Origin: Blautia glucerasea
GTDB lineage: Bacteria > Bacillota > Clostridia > Lachnospirales > Lachnospiraceae
DNA: 64,000 nt
Direction of reading: 5' to 3'
NCBI RefSeq assembly: GCF_020537505.1
Contig: NZ_JAJBMO010000004.1
Coordinates: 62,001 to 126,000, forward strand
Shown: positions 34,501 through 44,103 of the stretch, in pieces
Layout of the letters: each line of letters starts with the position of its first letter
Position numbering within the stretch: the first letter of the stretch is position 1
Translations under genes and position numbers: made by a program
The notes under the pieces: model-generated
What the model saw: the letters and a program-made list of their open reading frames with translations, nothing else
Told to the model about the DNA's origin: nothing
Databases searched by the model: none

Positions 34501-36309
34501 TTATTCTACTTCTTCTGGCTCCATACTCAGCTTATGCTCTACTTCTGTGCCAATATCATACTTCTGTCTGTATTCCTTAAAATAGGTATAATACTCCAGG
34601 CTGTCGGTAGGATAAATCCTGGAGTTATGAATATGGATATCAGTGGTCTCTTCCCCACTCTTCATCAGTGCTGTCATGGCACTTGCACAGTGGGAAGCAA
34701 TACGTCCGAAGCTGTTCAGGATATCACTGAATACGGTTCCCTCTTCCAGGCCACATTTACCCTGGCTAAGACGCTCTGCATGGCGCATTTTCAACTCATC
34801 ACAAAGTCTTGTGATCACAACGCCAAGAGGTGCCACGCGCTGTGCGGCTTCTTTGTCATCGTTCATAAATGCATTACAGGTCACATTAATCTCCTCACGG
34901 ACTGCATCCATAACTACGTTCAGCTCATCCCATGCTGTCTGGGAGAAGGTTGTGTGGTTATCATGCATTTCATTGGACATATGTGCAATGTAGGAAGCGT
35001 GATCACCAATTCGCTCAAAGTCATTGATGGTGTGCAGATAAAGGGATGTCTGGCGTGTCTGGGCTGTATTCATCTCACGTTTGGTGAGCTGGATCAGATA
35101 CTCTCCAAGACGGCTCTCGTACTTGTCGATCAGGTCTTCTTTGCGCTGCACCTTGTCATATTTGTCCTGCTGATAATCATTCAGAAGGTTCATGGCTCTG
35201 TTTACATTCTTACGAAGCTTCTTTGCCATACCATTCATAGCACGATGGCACTGTCCGATTGCAAGCGCAGGATAGTTCAGAAGACGCTCTTCCAGAAGAT
35301 CGAAGTCTGCCTCGTCCTCCAGTTCTTCCGCGCTGTCCTTGACCAGATAGCATACAAGCTTCTCCAGCTTCGGAATAAATGGGAAAAGAACTACTACAGT
35401 AGCCACACGGAAAATGGTATTCAGAAACGCAATGGATACCGGAGTCATAATCATATCCATAAATCCAAAATGCACAATGGCATTTACGGTATAGAATATA
35501 ATGGACCAAAGAATCAGACCAAATAAGTCATTCAGCAGATATATAAGAGCTGTTCTCTTACCGTTCTTATTTGCTCCAACTGCAGAGATCAGGACTGGAC
35601 AGGCAGCACCAACACCGATACCAAGAACGATTGGAAATGCACTGGCAAAGGTAAGGATTCCGGTTACAGAAAGGGCCTGCAGCACACCAACTGTAGCGGA
35701 TGCACTCTGAAGCACTGCCGTAAATGCAATACCAACCAGAATACCTGCAATAGGATTGGAGAACATTGTCAGCATATCAATAAATACCGGGCTCTCACGA
35801 AGAGGGGAAACAGCTCCACTCATCATCTGCATACCATTCATCAAAATGGCAAAACCCAGCATGATGTTTCCGATATTTCTGTGTGCGGATCTCTTACAGA
35901 TCATACGGAGCACAATACCGACCACAGCAACTGCTGCTGAAATAGTGGCTGTAGAAAGAATACTTGCAATTCCACCGGAGCCCTGGATATAAGACAGACA
36001 CAAGATCCATCCTGTAATACTGGTTCCGATATTTGCACCCATGATAATACCAATTGCCTGTTTCAGCTTCATCATACCGGAGTTAACAAAACCGATCACC
36101 ATAACGGTAGTGGCGGATGATGACTGAATTACACTGGTAACACCTGTTCCAAGTGCTACACCTTTCAGCGGGGTATTGGTCATTTTGTAAAGGAATGCTT
36201 CCAGCTTATTTCCGGCAACGGACTTCAGTCCGTCTCCCATAAGAGACATTCCAAACAGGAAAAATGATACTCCGCACAGCAAAGATAAAACCATTGAAAA
36301 AATTGCCAT
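34501..36309 (-). CDS. Na/Pi cotransporter family protein with PhoU-like C-terminus
   Basis: 602 residues. The N-terminal membrane half has the paired NptA/SLC34 repeats with QSSSATTVMVIGF and LQSASATVGVL. The C-terminal 230 residues are a PhoU-type helical bundle (for example NDFERIGDHASYIAHMS). Bacterial YjbB-like members export or import phosphate, the PhoU part probably gating. A leader hairpin (GTCGT... around 36320-36355) precedes it, but its role is unknown. Confidence 0.9.
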   Translation of the reverse strand: MAIFSMVLSLLCGVSFFLFGMSLMGDGLKSVAGNKLEAFLYKMTNTPLKGVALGTGVTSVIQSSSATTVMVIGFVNSGMMKLKQAIGIIMGANIGTSITGWILCLSYIQGSGGIASILSTATISAAVAVVGIVLRMICKRSAHRNIGNIMLGFAILMNGMQMMSGAVSPLRESPVFIDMLTMFSNPIAGILVGIAFTAVLQSASATVGVLQALSVTGILTFASAFPIVLGIGVGAACPVLISAVGANKNGKRTALIYLLNDLFGLILWSIIFYTVNAIVHFGFMDMIMTPVSIAFLNTIFRVATVVVLFPFIPKLEKLVCYLVKDSAEELEDEADFDLLEERLLNYPALAIGQCHRAMNGMAKKLRKNVNRAMNLLNDYQQDKYDKVQRKEDLIDKYESRLGEYLIQLTKREMNTAQTRQTSLYLHTINDFERIGDHASYIAHMSNEMHDNHTTFSQTAWDELNVVMDAVREEINVTCNAFMNDDKEAAQRVAPLGVVITRLCDELKMRHAERLSQGKCGLEEGTVFSDILNSFGRIASHCASAMTALMKSGEETTDIHIHNSRIYPTDSLEYYTYFKEYRQKYDIGTEVEHKLSMEPEEVE

Positions 36310-36770
36310 GTTTTAATCCTCTGTCGTCGTTTCCCTCTGCCAATTCTGCAGGGACGACCTTTCTTCTCAAAGTATTTTCTTTTGTTAACGTGGATTTTTC
36401 TCAATTTTTACATATCCTTAATTATTATGCCATAATCATAGGCCGATTACAATATTGGATTAATTTCTAATCGTAATTTTTTGTGGTGCAAAAATTCCAC
36501 TTTTATGTATAATCTGACGAAATTTTACTCCTTAAAATGCTGTAAAAAAGATACTGTCCGATAACTGTCACTTTTCTTATTTATTTGTTCATGTTTAGTA
36601 GTTTTACAATGCGACATATTGGGAAAGAATTCGTAAGAAGGCCCAAACCCTTTCTCAACCTTATTTCCAGCTACAATTTCGTTGTATTCCTTCAAATATA
36701 AAAAGGAATCCCCCAATCATATGCCATAAAGTGTATGAAAGAACGAACACTGAGGCTGAGCTTCTGGCAG
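36310..36770. other. Intergenic region with no clear gene
   Basis: AT-rich. A short ORF on the minus strand (36525-36716) has no recognisable content and is probably spurious. The region borders the mobile-element remnants. Confidence 0.4.
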
Positions 36771-36801
36771 GTTAAAATGAGGAGAAATTTCTCATTTTAA
36801 C
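36771..36801. repeat. Perfect 11-bp inverted repeat
   Basis: GTTAAAATGAG and CTCATTTTAAC flank a 9-base loop that itself contains GAAATTTC. No T tract follows. It may be an end of one of the neighbouring relic elements. Confidence 0.6.
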
Positions 36802-36812
36802 TTGTACTAAAT

Positions 36813-37010
36813 CTTGACATAGGACCAATTTTCCATTGCCTGTTGATAGGTACTGGTATTTATATGCGGCTCTTTAAAAAATACCATTGCCACTCCACGC
36901 TTATATAATTCTTCATACATTCCGTACCCTTCCTGTACAGTACGACTCATACGAGATACCGAATCAAAGACTAATGTATCACCAGCAGAAACAATTAATC
37001 TGTCTATGAT
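36813..37010 (-). pseudogene. Serine recombinase fragment
   Basis: Read downward on the minus strand, the frame gives DRLIVSAGDTLVFDSVSRMS, then EGYGMYEELYKRGVAMVFFK and EPHINTSTYQQAMEN, the second half of a resolvase/invertase catalytic domain. The catalytic N-terminal Ser motif and the DNA-binding domain are missing, and a stop follows at NWSYVKI. It is joined at its 5' end to an IS630 transposase relic in a different frame. Confidence 0.7.
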
Positions 37011-37161
37011 TCAGATTGGAATTTTTCTTATCATCCAGAGCCAGAAGAATCAGGACACGTTTGGAAACACGTGCTGAAAGTTTGTTATCTTTTCTCATTG
37101 CCTGCAGCTTGTTTTTCTCTTCCTGACTAAGAGAAACTATATATTGCGTATGACGTCCCAT
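36990..37161 (-). pseudogene. IS630-family transposase N-terminal fragment
   Basis: MGRHTQYIVSLSQEEKNKLQ followed by SARVSKRVLILLALDDKKNS is the start of the helix-turn-helix region of IS630-type transposases. The frame ends after about 60 codons where it meets the serine recombinase remnant. The DDE catalytic domain is absent. Confidence 0.65.
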
Positions 37162-37265
37162 AAAAAACTCCTTTTTGATAAATGAATTTGGATAATTTAT
37201 GATAACACATTTTGCGTTAGAAATCAGCTTGTCGTCACACTAGATAAATTGACATAGTAATAAAA

Positions 37266-38669
37266 CTATATTCTGTTCATTTTCTTTCTTTCCAGTTTAC
37301 CCCAGCTCAGTTTGTTCTTCTTGTATCCCACAAATGCAGTCACACGGACAAATGCCAGATAAAAGCGGAGAAAAGTTGTTTCAAAAAAACAAGCAGTAAT
37401 AGCCCGGATCAGTTCTCGAAAAGAAAGCCTCTGGTCAATGGTATAGATTCTTGAAAAATATGCAGTTAATGTGAGTAAAATACCATACAGGGCATAGCAG
37501 GCAAGAAATACCAGCATAAATTTCACATTCAGCATATCCATCCTCACAGATAAAACCATTGTAAGTACACCCAAAAGTTCGATAAATGGTGACAATAATT
37601 CGTAAAGCAGAAAATAAAGATAGGATAAAAGTCCTACAGCTCCGTACCGTGGGTTTGCCAGCATTTTACGGTGTCCCCACATACACTGGAACAATCCTCT
37701 CTGCCATCTTTTCCGCTGCTTGCACAATTCACTTAATTTTTCCGGAGTTTGCGACCAGCAGATGGCATCCTGTGCAAAATCAATCTTATATGGCTTACGA
37801 TTCATGCGGCTGAATTCATGAAGTCTGACTACCAGTTCCATATCCTCGCCCATTGTACTGCTGTCATATCCGCCTACGGCAATCACTGTTTTTTTCTCAA
37901 ATAATCCAAAAGCTCCGGATATGATCATGTTTGCATTGATTTTATCCAACAGGATACGTGCTGCCAGAAAAGAACGGTCATATTCCAGGGATTGCATTCT
38001 TGCTATTATATTTCTGGGCAGCCTGTATTTTATCACATGACCTTTTTTTATGACGACACCATTGGCTGGGCGGACACTTCCACCAACGGCTATTACATTT
38101 TCGTCCTCCAGAACCGGGCGAACGATTTTCTCCAGCGAATCATGCTGTAAAATAGAGTCCGCATCCATACAGATAAACCAAGGATACCTGGCTGCATTGA
38201 TTCCGGCATTTAAGCTGTCTGCTTTTCCACCATTCTTCTTGCGGATCAAAGTAATGGGCACTTTCTGGTTCGGGCATTCATAAATCTCTTCCTCAGGCTG
38301 GCATTGGATCAGATGACGGATCGGGCGTTCCACTCGCTCCATATGAAATGCATCAATCAGAACCTGAGATGTTTTGTCTTTAGAACCATCATCTATTACT
38401 ATAATTTCATATAATTTATAATCCAGGTTGAGAAGTGAAGTGACTGTATCCTTCACCGTAACCTCTTCGTTATAAGCCGGAACAAGAATGGAAACCGGTA
38501 TGTAATAGCTTTGCCACAGTTTATTGTGCAGCTGTTCAAGGCGGTATGATCTGTACAGCTCAATTGCGCCTGCTACAACCGACAAAAACAAAAAGCTGGA
38601 ATATCCAATCAGGTATATAATAAAAAACAGATTGATACATTCCAGAAAAAAACGAAATGCATCGGTCAT
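37266..38669 (-). CDS. Processive-type membrane glycosyltransferase family 2
   Basis: 467 residues. An N-terminal helix (about 12-35), then the GT2 domain: LVPAYNEEVT, DDGSKDKT, metal-binding DADS, acceptor EDMEL and the QRKRWQRGLFQC (QxxRW) motif of processive enzymes such as BcsA/IcaA. Three or four helices follow at the C-terminus. It probably polymerises and extrudes a surface polysaccharide. It is the last gene of the six-gene operon (37266-44799); its ATG overlaps the stop of the HEAT-repeat gene by 4 bases (ATGA). Confidence 0.9.
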   Translation of the reverse strand: MTDAFRFFLECINLFFIIYLIGYSSFLFLSVVAGAIELYRSYRLEQLHNKLWQSYYIPVSILVPAYNEEVTVKDTVTSLLNLDYKLYEIIVIDDGSKDKTSQVLIDAFHMERVERPIRHLIQCQPEEEIYECPNQKVPITLIRKKNGGKADSLNAGINAARYPWFICMDADSILQHDSLEKIVRPVLEDENVIAVGGSVRPANGVVIKKGHVIKYRLPRNIIARMQSLEYDRSFLAARILLDKINANMIISGAFGLFEKKTVIAVGGYDSSTMGEDMELVVRLHEFSRMNRKPYKIDFAQDAICWSQTPEKLSELCKQRKRWQRGLFQCMWGHRKMLANPRYGAVGLLSYLYFLLYELLSPFIELLGVLTMVLSVRMDMLNVKFMLVFLACYALYGILLTLTAYFSRIYTIDQRLSFRELIRAITACFFETTFLRFYLAFVRVTAFVGYKKNKLSWGKLERKKMNRI

Positions 38670-39757
38670 AAACCCTCCCTCCTTTGTGCTTTTACTGCAT
38701 CCAGCTGGTACTCTAACATTTCTTTTGCGTAGCGGTCATTTCCCTGTAAAATATCAGCTAATGCCTCCCTATCTGTATTCAGAACTGCAAGGCTTTTTGC
38801 AGCATTATGACGGACATACCAGTTTTTACTGGAAGTCTCTTTTTTCAAGATTTCCAGTGTCTGCGGTCCGGGATACACAGCAAGAGCAGAAATACAGGCA
38901 TTCTGCAATTCCCAGAACCCTTCCTTTTCTTCTTCGGCGTGATGAAGCAGAAAAGAAACACTTCTTTCATCCTGATATCTGCCAAAATAGCGGACACATG
39001 CGATTTGAATTTCCATATCCTGGCTTGTTTCCAACATAGACAGCATTTCATCCTTCCAGTTTGACGATGCATATCGAATATAATCCAACAAGTTTACCTG
39101 CATCCTTGGATGAAATTCACTCAATTTTTTCCAAAGGAGTGGTATCAGTTCTTCTTTTTTATCGAAGGAAAGAAGTCCATCTGTAAGTATTTTTTCATGC
39201 GGAAGCAGCTGCTCATTTGCATCCAGAAATGTCAATGCCTGCATAACCGCGTGTATATCTTCTGAACTGTATAATGCCCGCAAAGCATTCTCCCTGCAAT
39301 AGAGACTTTTATTTCCAAGCAGGTCAAAAAGAAATGGGAAAACAATTTCCTTAGCCTGGAATTTCGTCATATGAAATATGGCAAATACATAAGCCAGGCA
39401 GGCCTTTTCCATATCCGATTTTCTTTTATAAACCGGTATCAGTTCTTCCATCAGCCGACTTACAGATGCTATTCCCTGCTGGAATTGTTCCGGCATACTG
39501 TTTTCAACTTTATATAATGCTTCACTGAACGTCAGAAGTCTACTGGTTGAATGAAGCTCTTTAACCAGCCTTTTTTCCTGCTTTTTATTTTCCGTTATAT
39601 TTTCTAAAAACAACTCTCTGTATTCTTCGCAATATCGTTGTTCCCTCCTTTTCAGAACACAGGAACGATATCTTGAAATTACCTCTGTAAAGCAGTTAAA
39701 CATGATAATCCCCACACAGACAATAAAATAAAAAACAATCACAAGCTGTGCTATCAT
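38666..39757 (-). CDS. Membrane-anchored HEAT-repeat protein
   Basis: 363 residues. One N-terminal helix (about 4-24), then a helical domain with HEAT-like repeats, clearest from 250 to 350 (IQIACVRYFGRYQDERSVSF, then NWYVRHNAAKSLAVL). Such domains hold protein partners together, here on the inner face of the membrane. It overlaps both neighbours by 4 bases, so stoichiometric synthesis with the glycosyltransferase and glycosidase-like protein is likely. No enzyme motif. Confidence 0.8.
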   Translation of the reverse strand: MIAQLVIVFYFIVCVGIIMFNCFTEVISRYRSCVLKRREQRYCEEYRELFLENITENKKQEKRLVKELHSTSRLLTFSEALYKVENSMPEQFQQGIASVSRLMEELIPVYKRKSDMEKACLAYVFAIFHMTKFQAKEIVFPFLFDLLGNKSLYCRENALRALYSSEDIHAVMQALTFLDANEQLLPHEKILTDGLLSFDKKEELIPLLWKKLSEFHPRMQVNLLDYIRYASSNWKDEMLSMLETSQDMEIQIACVRYFGRYQDERSVSFLLHHAEEEKEGFWELQNACISALAVYPGPQTLEILKKETSSKNWYVRHNAAKSLAVLNTDREALADILQGNDRYAKEMLEYQLDAVKAQRREGL

Positions 39758-41928
39758 TCGTATTCCTTTCCTGTCCAGTATGTCTTCAGAACCTGGTATG
39801 CTTCTTTTAATCTTTCATGGTAGGATACTGTATTCTCCCATCCTTTCAGTTTAAGGCATCCCATCTCGATTGTATTTCCTTCTCTGCCAAAACCTATAAA
39901 CATCTCTTTGATTCCCACTGCTTCAATGCCATAATTTCCGTCATAATAATCATCATGGATCTGCATTCGGGACGGATCAGAAAAATTCAGCAGCTGCCAT
40001 GGGATTCTAATTTCCACATCATCTCCGTTACAGATAAAATCTGCCCTAGAATCATAATCAGATGCAGATGGATTTCCATTACCATAATACAGCTTTCCAC
40101 TTTCAAAGGTTTTTAACGGTGTGGCAGCATCCTGATACTGACCAATAACATCCCGTAATACCATGCTGATATTTTCGAATACAGCGCTGTCCCTGGCTGG
40201 TGGATCAATATAAGGATCTTTTCCTGTAATATCTTCCTCATAATTGGCATGAATGGGATTATACCGATCCTGAACCAACAGACGAGTATTATCTTTTCCA
40301 TTTAAGATCAGTACAAAATCTGCAGGTCTTTCAAATTCTGCTGTACAATTTTCCATACGGGTACTGCCTGTTTTTTGGGTAGTATCAACCGGAACATACA
40401 GCGTGTCATTTTCCAGATCAAAGTCCTTTTTATGGAGATATAAATAAACACCGGAGGCATCATACTTCACACTGATGAAAGAGCCGTCTTCATATTGGAT
40501 CTCCATTTCTTTTTCCGTCCATTCGGAAGTATCCCCGTCCACGTAACAAACACTTTCTTTTTCCCCACAGTCAAATGCCAGCAAACCAAAATGCTGGTCA
40601 TTTGTCTGAGCATCTTCCCAGTAAATATTACGGCTTAAATCTACAGCATACATGGTATTCCAGGTATGCTTGAACCATTCATCCTGCCAGGAATAGACAC
40701 AGCCTCCGGAAAGTCCGGCAGCCATAATGTCTTCATAACAATCTACCAGAATCCTTCCCTGTTCTTTTTCAGAATAGTATCCAAGTCCTCTGCTGGTCAC
40801 CTGATTCTCCTGAATCTCACCTCGTCCTGTGGCTGCACCAAATTCAACAGCCAAAACCGGCATTGTATGATGTTCGTTTAAAAGTCTTAAATATGCCCGA
40901 TAAGTATTCCGTTTTCCGTCAGGAGTGATACAGTCACTAAAGTCAATCTTTTTATCAGACAAGCTGTTCCATGTTGTGTATTCCATACAGGAAAAGTAAT
41001 CCTGATCATATGGAGATGCACTGTAGCTGGCAAACTGACCTGATATAAATTTATCAGTTGCAGTTATATGTTCTGTGTCGATCCGGGCACATTTTCGGAA
41101 ATATTCTGCAATCTCTTTAGGATAATCAAAGGGATCTGTTGCATTTCCACTGGAAAAGGAGATCAGACGCTGCTCATCATATCTTGTTGATTCATAATGT
41201 AGCATCCTGTCACCTGTTTCTGCAAGCAGGGATTCAAAGGCAGAGGCATCTTTTGAAGCAGTAAGATAGGTTCCTTTATAAGGTTCCATATCCGGATATT
41301 TCTCATCTGTATATGCAACTGTTGTATCTTCCCATCCATTTCCGATAATATATCCCAGCACCCATTTCGAGACATCGTGTAAATAAAGTCCTGTACTTGT
41401 ATCTGCATCATTATTGATGATAAGTCGTTTTCCATGGATCACATCTACAGTGACCAGGCAATTATCCAGAAGCTTTCCTGCAAAGGAGTCGGCATATGCA
41501 TCCACTCGGGAGTTCTGTATATAATCATTTACCCAGATTCCCTGAAGTAAATATAACGGCTCCTCATGTTGGGAATTGTATTCATAGAACGCTTTATAAA
41601 AAGACGGATTCTGGACAGAATAGACTCTCAGCGTATTTGCTCCTGCTTCCTGGATCAGCTGAAACCAGTGCAGATAGGTTTCTTTGGTGATCGCATAATC
41701 TGTAGACCATTCACCAGGAATACCGCTTCCCATATCGATTCCCCTGACTTCAAATGGTTTCCACTTATCTTTGTCCTTTATAAGTATCTCTTTATTCTCA
41801 GTCCGGACAAATGTGTTTATATGATTATCCCGGTCTGAGTCCATATAAAATCCGCCATAAAACACAGCTATAAATCCAATAAATAGAAGCAGAATGATGG
41901 CAGATATGCTGATAATAAATCGTTTCAT
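39754..41928 (-). CDS. Membrane-anchored glycosidase-like (TIM-barrel) protein
   Basis: 724 residues. An N-terminal helix (5-26) anchors an outside domain that looks like a GH2/GH5-type barrel: FEVRGIDMGSGIPGEWSTDY, then AGANTLRVYSVQ, and the late VLAVEFGAATGRGE (possible nucleophile Glu) and GGCVYSWQDEWFKHTWNT. The last 270 residues (YVDGDTSEWTEKEM and on) look like a sugar-binding beta-sandwich. It could trim, branch or release the polymer made by the glycosyltransferase. Exact family not recognised. Three bases separate it from the CotH gene upstream. Confidence 0.7.
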   Translation of the reverse strand: MKRFIISISAIILLLFIGFIAVFYGGFYMDSDRDNHINTFVRTENKEILIKDKDKWKPFEVRGIDMGSGIPGEWSTDYAITKETYLHWFQLIQEAGANTLRVYSVQNPSFYKAFYEYNSQHEEPLYLLQGIWVNDYIQNSRVDAYADSFAGKLLDNCLVTVDVIHGKRLIINNDADTSTGLYLHDVSKWVLGYIIGNGWEDTTVAYTDEKYPDMEPYKGTYLTASKDASAFESLLAETGDRMLHYESTRYDEQRLISFSSGNATDPFDYPKEIAEYFRKCARIDTEHITATDKFISGQFASYSASPYDQDYFSCMEYTTWNSLSDKKIDFSDCITPDGKRNTYRAYLRLLNEHHTMPVLAVEFGAATGRGEIQENQVTSRGLGYYSEKEQGRILVDCYEDIMAAGLSGGCVYSWQDEWFKHTWNTMYAVDLSRNIYWEDAQTNDQHFGLLAFDCGEKESVCYVDGDTSEWTEKEMEIQYEDGSFISVKYDASGVYLYLHKKDFDLENDTLYVPVDTTQKTGSTRMENCTAEFERPADFVLILNGKDNTRLLVQDRYNPIHANYEEDITGKDPYIDPPARDSAVFENISMVLRDVIGQYQDAATPLKTFESGKLYYGNGNPSASDYDSRADFICNGDDVEIRIPWQLLNFSDPSRMQIHDDYYDGNYGIEAVGIKEMFIGFGREGNTIEMGCLKLKGWENTVSYHERLKEAYQVLKTYWTGKEYE

Positions 41929-41931
41929 ATT

Positions 41932-43431
41932 TTAATCATTAACCTCATTATACTGCTTTACACGGGAGGATGCTGAATACTGACGCAGAGTCTCAATGTT
42001 TTCATCCAGCCATTTTCCTCTGTTTCGCAAGTAACCTTTTAACTGTCCTTCAGCGGCAGATCTGCTGTCCAAATTTCTCGATACCGGAACCAGAAGTCCC
42101 TTTGCCTGCTGTTCCACACTTCCCCATCGTGCATCGTTTCTTGCAAGAGCTGGTGCGATAAAATCAAGGGTTTCATCGATATAACGATAAAGTGATTCCT
42201 CACTTAACAGACCTTTTCGCAGGGAATGATATCGCTGGATGATCCGTTCAGTAAAATCCTCATCTTTGATAAGCATTTCAAACCATAATCGGTTGTTCAG
42301 GAAAAATCCTGTATAAGGAAGTTCCTCCTCGAAATAGTTATTGCAGGCATTATTAAAATCCCATACACACATACGATACAGATTATCTGTTCCCTTATAA
42401 ATATAAGTGGAATAGTTTCCGGCATCTGCATTACTGGAAAGCTCATTGATTATAAAGTAATCTACAAAGCTGTCTACATCTATCATAGAAGTGTAGCCAT
42501 GTTTTTCCCTGTCATAATCATATGAATACAGAGTTTTTTCAAAATTTGAAAAATCCTGCCGGATTTCTTCTGTCAGTCTGGCATCCCTGTTCCTGCTTCC
42601 GGGATATTCTATCTGCAGCAGGAAGGGGGTTTTGTAGGTATACGTTGTAAAGCTGTTTAAAGCTTCTTCGCCCGCATGCTGATGATCCAGGCGAAGCAGG
42701 TATCCGGAAAATGTGCTGCGCTTGGCATTTACACGAAGTCCCAGCCTGGTGCCATCTTTTCCGCCGGTTATCATTTCAGTCATTACATATAGACCTTCAT
42801 ATTCACCATTAAGAATTACTTCGCAGAATCTTACATTTGGCGCATAAGACATCATTTCTCCGGCAAGATTGTAAAACATATAATTTCGTATGGCTGTTTT
42901 ATCGAGCCAGGGACCGTATAATACCCATTCATGGTGCGCATCCATTCCCATAATGGAAAGCGGATTGTTTTCCCCTTTTTTATCTACAAGTCTGATGGCA
43001 TAGCTTGGCTTATCAAACTCTCTTGAGGAATTACCTCTCATTCGTATGCGGATTGCAGAAGATACATCTGCCGTTTCATTTGCATGATGGTACTCTTTGC
43101 TGTCATTTCCGATTATATCCATCTGAGCAGCAATTGTAGTTTCCCCATCAGCAGCACGTGTATAAATGCGGTTGTTTCCATCATCCTTAATGGGTCTTCC
43201 CGGGATTACCACCCCATCTGTATCAATTTTGACAATCGGAAGATATGTACACAGACCGCCATCCGCAGGATCCGTACATGGTTCCTGGGGAATTTCCTGT
43301 TCATGCTGGTGAATTCTCTCTGTTTTTCGATAGTCCCGATAAAACAGTGGCGCAAAAACAGCAATCAGGATAACCGCAAAGCAGCATGTAAATCCTATTA
43401 TTTTATATTTCATATCAGTTATAAATCTCAT
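41932..43431 (-). CDS. CotH kinase family protein, secreted
   Basis: 499 residues. A signal-anchor at about 8-27 with a cysteine pair (GFTCCFAV) is followed by the CotH core: RMRGNSSREFDKPSYAIRL, HEWVLYGPWLDKTAIRNYM, GLYVMTEM, INELSSNADAGNYSTYIYK (catalytic Asp) and the metal Asp in WDFNNACN. CotH proteins are atypical protein kinases, first known from spore coats; the spore gene differs in context. Here it overlaps the DUF4956 gene by 17 bases and so belongs to the polymer operon. The target could be a surface protein or glycan. Confidence 0.87.
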   Translation of the reverse strand: MRFITDMKYKIIGFTCCFAVILIAVFAPLFYRDYRKTERIHQHEQEIPQEPCTDPADGGLCTYLPIVKIDTDGVVIPGRPIKDDGNNRIYTRAADGETTIAAQMDIIGNDSKEYHHANETADVSSAIRIRMRGNSSREFDKPSYAIRLVDKKGENNPLSIMGMDAHHEWVLYGPWLDKTAIRNYMFYNLAGEMMSYAPNVRFCEVILNGEYEGLYVMTEMITGGKDGTRLGLRVNAKRSTFSGYLLRLDHQHAGEEALNSFTTYTYKTPFLLQIEYPGSRNRDARLTEEIRQDFSNFEKTLYSYDYDREKHGYTSMIDVDSFVDYFIINELSSNADAGNYSTYIYKGTDNLYRMCVWDFNNACNNYFEEELPYTGFFLNNRLWFEMLIKDEDFTERIIQRYHSLRKGLLSEESLYRYIDETLDFIAPALARNDARWGSVEQQAKGLLVPVSRNLDSRSAAEGQLKGYLRNRGKWLDENIETLRQYSASSRVKQYNEVND

Positions 43432-44092
43432 CGCTTTGAGCTACAATATTAACACTTTCGATTTGTCCAAGGTTATAGAAATCATCTGTTAAAGCCGGAT
43501 GCTGTTTCTGAACTTTTTCCAGTATTTTTCTGGATAATTCATAAATGTACTCAGCATTCTCCTCTGTCGTATTTTTTACCCGAAGAACGGCACCAGTCCC
43601 AAAATAACGAAAGACCTGGGATTCTATATTTTCACAGCAGCTTCTTTTTGCACGGATGATCAAAAGCATACGGTTATCACTGCGGATTGCTCCCATGATA
43701 AGAAAGATAAGAAAAATAGCAGAACTGCCTACTGCAGCAACCAGATAATCTCCAACTCCACAACATATTCCCACAATGATCGTCCAGAAAATATATACAG
43801 TATCTCTGGAATCTTTTATTGCCGTTCGAAAACGCACGATAGATAATGCACCGACCATACCAAGCGACAATGCAATATTGTTTCCTATGACAGTCATAAC
43901 TGTTCCTGTCATAACCGTCAGAACGATTAGTGTTACTCCAAATTTTTTGCTGTAAATCGTTCCCTTATGTGAGATCACATATGAAATAAAAATAAACAGA
44001 CCAATGACAGCACTTACCAGAATATGCATTGTAATTTGCTGCCAGGTCATATCCCCCTGCTGGGTAAGCAGGTTATAAATCGTCTCTTTCAT
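43415..44092 (-). CDS. DUF4956 family membrane protein
   Basis: 225 residues. Four helices occupy the first 130 residues, with the family signature GMVGALSIVRFRTAIKDSRD (about 78-97) and a small cytosolic ferredoxin-like domain after it (ILEKVQKQH, the SVNIVAQSDE end). DUF4956 genes are regularly next to VTC-domain and CotH genes in Clostridia, as I recall. Function unknown; the SIVRFR motif resembles a substrate or ion pocket. Eleven bases downstream of the VTC gene. Confidence 0.9.
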   Translation of the reverse strand: MKETIYNLLTQQGDMTWQQITMHILVSAVIGLFIFISYVISHKGTIYSKKFGVTLIVLTVMTGTVMTVIGNNIALSLGMVGALSIVRFRTAIKDSRDTVYIFWTIIVGICCGVGDYLVAAVGSSAIFLIFLIMGAIRSDNRMLLIIRAKRSCCENIESQVFRYFGTGAVLRVKNTTEENAEYIYELSRKILEKVQKQHPALTDDFYNLGQIESVNIVAQSDEIYN

Positions 44093-44103
44093 TTCCTTTC
44101 CTC

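Noticed and set aside
36525..36716. 63-codon minus-strand ORF near the IS relics
   Set aside because: No ribosome site, no recognisable domain and composition like the surrounding noncoding DNA.
41932..43431. CotH gene as a spore-coat gene
   Set aside because: Its neighbours are surface-glycan and phosphate genes and not spore-coat genes, and the protein carries a signal-anchor, so a spore-coat role is not supported by context.
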